Shown in pieces: positions 63,638-64,000 of a stretch of DNA of 64,000 bases. The notes under the pieces were generated by a model. It did no database searches and had not been told where the DNA came from. It saw nothing but the letters and a program-made list of their open reading frames with translations. The position numbers and the translations under genes are program-made. The DNA is from Diploptera punctata (Eukaryota; Arthropoda; Insecta; Blattodea; Blaberidae): the NCBI GenBank assembly GCA_030220185.1, contig JASPKZ010003432.1:744001-808000 (forward strand), in the 5' to 3' direction. Within the stretch, counting starts at the first letter, position 1, and each line of letters opens with the position of its first letter.

Positions 63638-63900
63638 GAATGAAAGAGGACATCCTTGTCTTACTCCCTGAGTAGCATTTGTAATATTTTCATTGACTGA
63701 AGTATTATTCTTATTTTATTATTTTTATATATTAATTCAATTCCTGTTATTAAGTGCGCTGGGACCACTGTAACTATTAATATTTTCCATGGCAGTTTGC
63801 TTTTAACTCTGTCAAAAGGCTTTTCATAGTTCAAAATACAAAACAAAATGGGGAGATCACATTCAACGAATGTCAAAATCGAAGATATCGAAACCTGCTT
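63638..63900 (-). mobile_element. LINE reverse transcriptase fragment (fingers-palm region)
   Basis: The minus strand reads LPILFCILNYEKPFDRVKSK (the A/CFIDYEKAFDR-type RT motif that carries the first catalytic aspartate region), then LLWKIL-like and IELIYKNNKIRI. After a small frameshift it reads ATQGVRQGCPLSFTLF, the QGVRQGCPLSP motif of LINE reverse transcriptases. This piece is upstream of the YADD box and is the only well-preserved N-terminal RT piece in the window. It may run past the right edge. Confidence 0.88.
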
Positions 63901-64000
63901 TTACACTATATTCCAAAAGGGAAAAGAAATATAGGCCGACATTTGAAAATAAATCATTAACAATTACATTGAGATGGAACAGGCTAGAAGGCTTAATTCT

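Noticed and set aside
1..64000. LTR retrotransposons or endogenous viral sequences
   Set aside because: I saw no paired long terminal repeats, protease/integrase motifs or envelope-like frames.

Overview
This 64 kb window is AT-rich, intron-scale eukaryotic DNA from an insect. It contains no convincing intact host gene. No open frame exceeds 230 codons, and the longest frames lie inside a 60-bp tandem array. Almost everything recognisable is transposable-element debris: the 3' ends of many non-LTR retrotransposon (LINE) families, several tRNA-headed SINE families, four DNA-transposon remnants (mariner, pogo-like, hAT and a second hAT-like scrap), foldback repeats and many microsatellites. The mix of LINE tails, SINE types and the abundant palindrome TAGGCCTA suggests a cockroach or termite (Blattodea, possibly Periplaneta). 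That assignment is an inference, since no host marker gene is present.

Family names used here are local. LINE-A is the reverse-transcriptase family with YADD, YGCETWTL and WENNINYDLREVDYTGNDW motifs and a (GTAA)n tail. LINE-B collects families whose C-termini read YGSETW followed by GRP.KRW, often ending in (GAT)n. SINE-A (about 302 bp), SINE-B (about 340 bp), SINE-C (about 402 bp), SINE-D (about 350 bp) and SINE-E (about 326 bp) each have a tRNA-like head. Target-site duplications (TSDs) fix the ends of one copy each of A, D and E, two of B and two of C.

Layout. 1-10.2 kb: a head-to-head LINE-A pair, a 130-140-bp satellite-like repeat, a foldback hairpin, a pogo-like transposon with 27-bp inverted ends, a LINE 3' UTR, a mariner remnant, and a second head-to-head LINE-A pair split by SINE-C. 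10.9-12.2 kb: a LINE-B copy whose last 20 codons have become a ten-copy 60-bp array. 12.4-20.6 kb: SINE-E and SINE-D, satellite units, and a 2.0-kb hAT element with inverted ends and an 8-bp TSD that has been hit by SINE-A. 20.7-31 kb: microsatellites, SINE-B/C composites, a long hairpin at 25.0 kb and SINE-E copies beside (TA)n. 31-48 kb: LINE tails, SINE-B/A/C copies, satellite units, a CR1/Jockey-like copy interrupted by another LINE tail, and element X. 48-53.3 kb: SINE-C, a tail-to-tail LINE-A pair, a composite array carrying SINE-B pieces, and a fresh-looking truncated LINE-A. 53.3-64 kb: mostly low-complexity unique DNA with scattered LINE tails, the second copy of element X, SINE-B/C, and an RT-domain fragment at the right edge.

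No gene network can be described. The order of events can be read from nesting: satellite before LINE-A at 43.8 kb, LINE-A before SINE-C at 9.2 kb, CR1-like before LINE-B at 40.3 kb, and the composite array before SINE-B at 51.5 kb.
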